From: Pseudisothecium myosuroides | Lineage: Eukaryota; Streptophyta; Bryopsida; Hypnales; Lembophyllaceae | Assembly (NCBI GenBank): GCA_951799445.1 | Contig: OX637295.1 | Coordinates: forward strand, 372,001-436,000 | Direction: 5' to 3' | Length of the DNA: 64,000 nt | Shown: one piece after another, positions 61,778-64,000 of the stretch | Layout of the letters: every line of letters begins with the position of its first letter | How positions within the stretch are numbered: position 1 is the first letter of the stretch | Program-made: the position numbers and the translations under genes | The notes under the pieces: model-generated | Databases searched by the model: none | What the model saw: the letters and a program-made list of their open reading frames with translations, nothing else | Told to the model about the DNA's origin: nothing

Positions 61778-63256
61778 ATGAGTGATACAGAGGTCTTCGA
61801 GGAAGAGCAGGAGTCTCCGTTGGGGAAGGTTTCGCGATCAGTTAGGAAGAAGGTCAAGGTTGAAGGAGCAGCTTGGGTCGACCCTTTGTACGCAGAACAA
61901 CCCACAATTACGTGGGACAAGTTGACACCATTGAAGCGGGGGTATTTTGCAGAGGCTTTTGGTTTGTGTAATGAGGGTTTGGCTCCAAAGCGGCTCAAAT
62001 ACGGGATTCATTTGCTAGAATCAGACGTAGAGGCATTGTTTGGAGCGAAGGTCAATTCCAGCGGTTACGCTTACTCGTCGTTGGAAGATACCAGCTTTGT
62101 GGAGAAGGTGGAAAAAATATGGATGCTTACCCACCAACGCACAAGTGTTCCAAACACACGGCTGATCAATGTTGCTAAAGCTAAAGGTTTGGCATATGAG
62201 TTATTGCCGAACAAGAAGACAAATTGGTGTCTTCATGCTGAGTGGACCTGCCGCGACCAGCTGCGAAGATTTAACCTGGAGCGCGATGAGAGAAAAAAAT
62301 GTGTTTTGACTGCTGGTTGCAAGAAGGAGGGTGCGGTGGATGTCATCGACGTTGGGGTCGAAGGTGTCGAAGCACAGCCGAGTAGGAGCGCACAAGTGAC
62401 TGATAGCGGATTAGGGCTAGAGGGGAAATCAGGTGAGCACACGATGTCTATAGTGGAATGGCAGGAAGCGCTGTCTTTGTTGAACAAGGAGTTCCCAATG
62501 TTGGAGGGACTCGTCAAGCATCGTTGCGAAGAAAAGGACGCAGCAAAAATTGAACTTGTGAAATTGGCTACTCAATATGAGTATGGGCGATCTCTGCTTG
62601 CCACTGCTGATTTGCGGCTGCAGACATTGGAGGGTGAATGCTCCCTAGAAGACGAGAAGCTGACCACATTGAGGGCAGAATTACCAGAAAATGAAGCTGA
62701 GATTGGGGCTGCGGATTCTAGGGTGGCAGATTTGAGATGCCAAGTCCAGGCACAGAGAGGGGTTATGGATCATATGCGGGTGATGTTTGGTTCTGGAGAA
62801 ACTGGATTTGAGGACGCTGCAAAGAAGACTGCAGTAGCTGAAGAAGCGTATGGCAGCGTGGCATCAAAGCAAGAACTTTGGGGGCGTCATAGGACTGTAC
62901 TGATGGCGCAGTTGAGGGGCATGAAGGCTGGATACCAACGCCCAGGCTGTTTCCCAGTGCCCTTGCCTTTTTTTTATCTTTCTTGTGAGGAGGATGTGGG
63001 GGAAACAGTGATTGTGGAGATAGCTCCTTGCCCGTTTTGTTGTAAAGGATTTGATCCAATGTGGGACTGCAAGTTTGCAAGTTGCCAGCATGCTTATCAC
63101 TCGTGGTGTGCGGTTTCTCATTTTTCAAGTTCCACAAGCTGTATGTTTCACGGTTGTGGCAAGGAAATGCACAAAGACTGGTGGATGATGTCTGGTATCA
63201 AGAAGCCGGATGGTGATAATGCAAAGGGGTTACAACATGAAGGGTGGAACCATTAG
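61778..63256 (+). CDS. Coiled-coil protein with C-terminal RING-H2-like zinc domain
   Basis: A 492-residue protein encoded in one uninterrupted exon. The ATG at 61778 is the first in frame, and the N-terminus is acidic (MSDTEVFEEEQE) then basic (RSVRKKVKVEG). The first half (to about residue 200) is globular with no motif I recognise. Residues about 225-370 are heptad-rich and likely coiled coil (LEGECSLEDEKLTTLRAELP). At 418-460 is a Cys/His cluster, CPFC...ASCQHAYHSWC...CMFHGC, with spacing C-x2-C...C-x-H-x2-H-x2-C...C-x4-C, close to RING-H2 except for the last pair. RING-H2 domains usually act in ubiquitin ligases, so a role in protein turnover or as a zinc scaffold is possible. It lies head-to-head with the ParB/methyltransferase-like gene. 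Unlike that neighbour it has no stop or frameshift, so it may be expressed. No family name is claimed. Confidence 0.75.
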   Translation: MSDTEVFEEEQESPLGKVSRSVRKKVKVEGAAWVDPLYAEQPTITWDKLTPLKRGYFAEAFGLCNEGLAPKRLKYGIHLLESDVEALFGAKVNSSGYAYSSLEDTSFVEKVEKIWMLTHQRTSVPNTRLINVAKAKGLAYELLPNKKTNWCLHAEWTCRDQLRRFNLERDERKKCVLTAGCKKEGAVDVIDVGVEGVEAQPSRSAQVTDSGLGLEGKSGEHTMSIVEWQEALSLLNKEFPMLEGLVKHRCEEKDAAKIELVKLATQYEYGRSLLATADLRLQTLEGECSLEDEKLTTLRAELPENEAEIGAADSRVADLRCQVQAQRGVMDHMRVMFGSGETGFEDAAKKTAVAEEAYGSVASKQELWGRHRTVLMAQLRGMKAGYQRPGCFPVPLPFFYLSCEEDVGETVIVEIAPCPFCCKGFDPMWDCKFASCQHAYHSWCAVSHFSSSTSCMFHGCGKEMHKDWWMMSGIKKPDGDNAKGLQHEGWNH

Positions 63257-63779
63257 CCTAATGATCTTGGCACAGATTTAGGAGGTGAGTTCACAGTTTG
63301 TATCTTCCTGCATTGATCTAGGAGAACAGATTCAAGTTAGGGTTTTGACCTTTGTCACATCTACACTTGTTTTGCTAGTTTAGAGTTCTGTCAATCCACC
63401 AAAGTCTGCTTTTGAATTGGGAACAATGTTACAAGTCTTCAAGTCACAGAGTTAGTAACGTCCATTGATTTGGTATTCTGTGAATTGAAGCTCTATGGAC
63501 TTGGGCTTGCACAGTAGGTATATTTCGGCCATGGATCACAAGAATGTACTTTGGGCTTTCAAGTAGTTCATTTGTACTTTCGAAGGAGTCAGTCGGTGGC
63601 AAAGAGAGTGGCAAAGACTACACAGGTGTTCTTGAATGAAAACAAGGGCTGTGCATATCGGAGAGCCTGCTAGTTATACAGTGTATCAAGGAGTTCATTT
63701 AAATGGAATGAGTCTGCTTGGGGTGTCTTACAATTGTTACTTCAGGGACTTTTTACTCTGGATGGGGTTATAGTGTATA
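63257..63779. other. 3' flank of the RING-H2-like gene
   Basis: Probable 3' UTR and intergenic sequence. No further ORF, repeat or element end is supportable before the LTR-like start at 63780. Confidence 0.5.
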
Positions 63780-64000
63780 TGTGGGAGCACGGAAACTTAG
63801 AATAAAGGAAGATAGCGTAGAAATAGGTTAGGAGTTAGTTAAAAATTTCAAAACTTTGGTAAGAAGTAGGAAATTAGATTCGAATACAGATATATTCCGG
63901 ATAGTTAGAATCCGAGATTGCAGATCCTGTAAACCGGGTTTTTCCGAGAACAGGAACGGATCTTAAATCCGAGTTAGGTCGGATCGGAACGAGCTACGGA
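63780..64000 (+). mobile_element. Probable LTR start, runs off the window
   Basis: TGTGGGAGCACGGAAACTTAG at 63780 resembles the start of the family 3 LTR (TGTCGGAACCTAGAAAAC) and is followed by similar 'ggagttag', 'gtaggaa' and 'ccggat' motifs. The right end is outside the window, so this is tentative. Confidence 0.4.

Noticed and set aside
61744..61998. Minus-strand ORF overlapping the start of the RING-H2-like gene
   Set aside because: It is antisense to the N-terminus of the better-supported plus-strand gene and has no recognisable motif.

Overview
The window looks like nuclear DNA of a land plant, probably a seed-free lineage (moss, lycophyte or fern grade). It has a PPR-DYW editing-factor gene, spliced genes with GT-AG introns, plant Ty3/Gypsy and CACTA elements, a DUF7869-type transposase relative of a kind I associate with seed-free plants, and little dense gene space. 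I do not name a species. LAYOUT: 1-0.8 kb, the C-terminal end of an intronless PPR-DYW gene (+). 2.6-5.4 kb, a decayed DUF7869-type element (-). 6.5-7.2 kb, a palindromic motif recurring about every 104 bp. 8.4-9.7 kb, a solo LTR. 13.3-14.1 kb, three exons of an OST48-like pseudogene (-), cut by a CACTA-like end. 16.6-27.8 kb, a CACTA element (-) split by a truncated Gypsy element (18.8-26.4 kb) whose 3.5 kb LTR carries its own long ORF. 28.1-34.2 kb, a solo LTR of the same family with a 2.4 kb CACTA-like element and a MITE inside. 35.8-43.1 kb, a solo LTR of another family holding a 5 kb solo LTR and a second MITE. 44.1-47.6 kb, a third copy of the ORF-bearing LTR (-). 48.1-51.0 kb, a 5'-truncated LTR (-) with a foldback insertion. 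52.4-61.6 kb, a ten-exon gene (-) with an N-terminal ParB-like motif and C-terminal DNA-methyltransferase-like motifs, broken by stop codons, frameshifts and a 4.5 kb solo LTR in exon 1. 61.8-63.3 kb, an intact single-exon coiled-coil/RING-H2-like gene (+) head-to-head with it, 146 bp apart. 63.8 kb to the end, the probable start of another LTR. HOW IT FITS TOGETHER: most of the window is transposon built up by nested insertion. Solo LTRs with matching 5 bp target duplications dominate, so LTR-LTR recombination has removed the internal regions. In-frame stops are nearly all C-to-T or G-to-A type (CAG to TAG, CAA to TAA, CGA to TGA, TGG to TAG), as expected if decay is driven by deamination of methylated cytosine. 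The most unusual items are the divergent pair of a ParB/methyltransferase-like gene and a RING-H2-like gene, and the LTR family with an accessory ORF between two TATA-like promoters inside the LTR. All splice sites and domain calls were made by eye and need computational confirmation.
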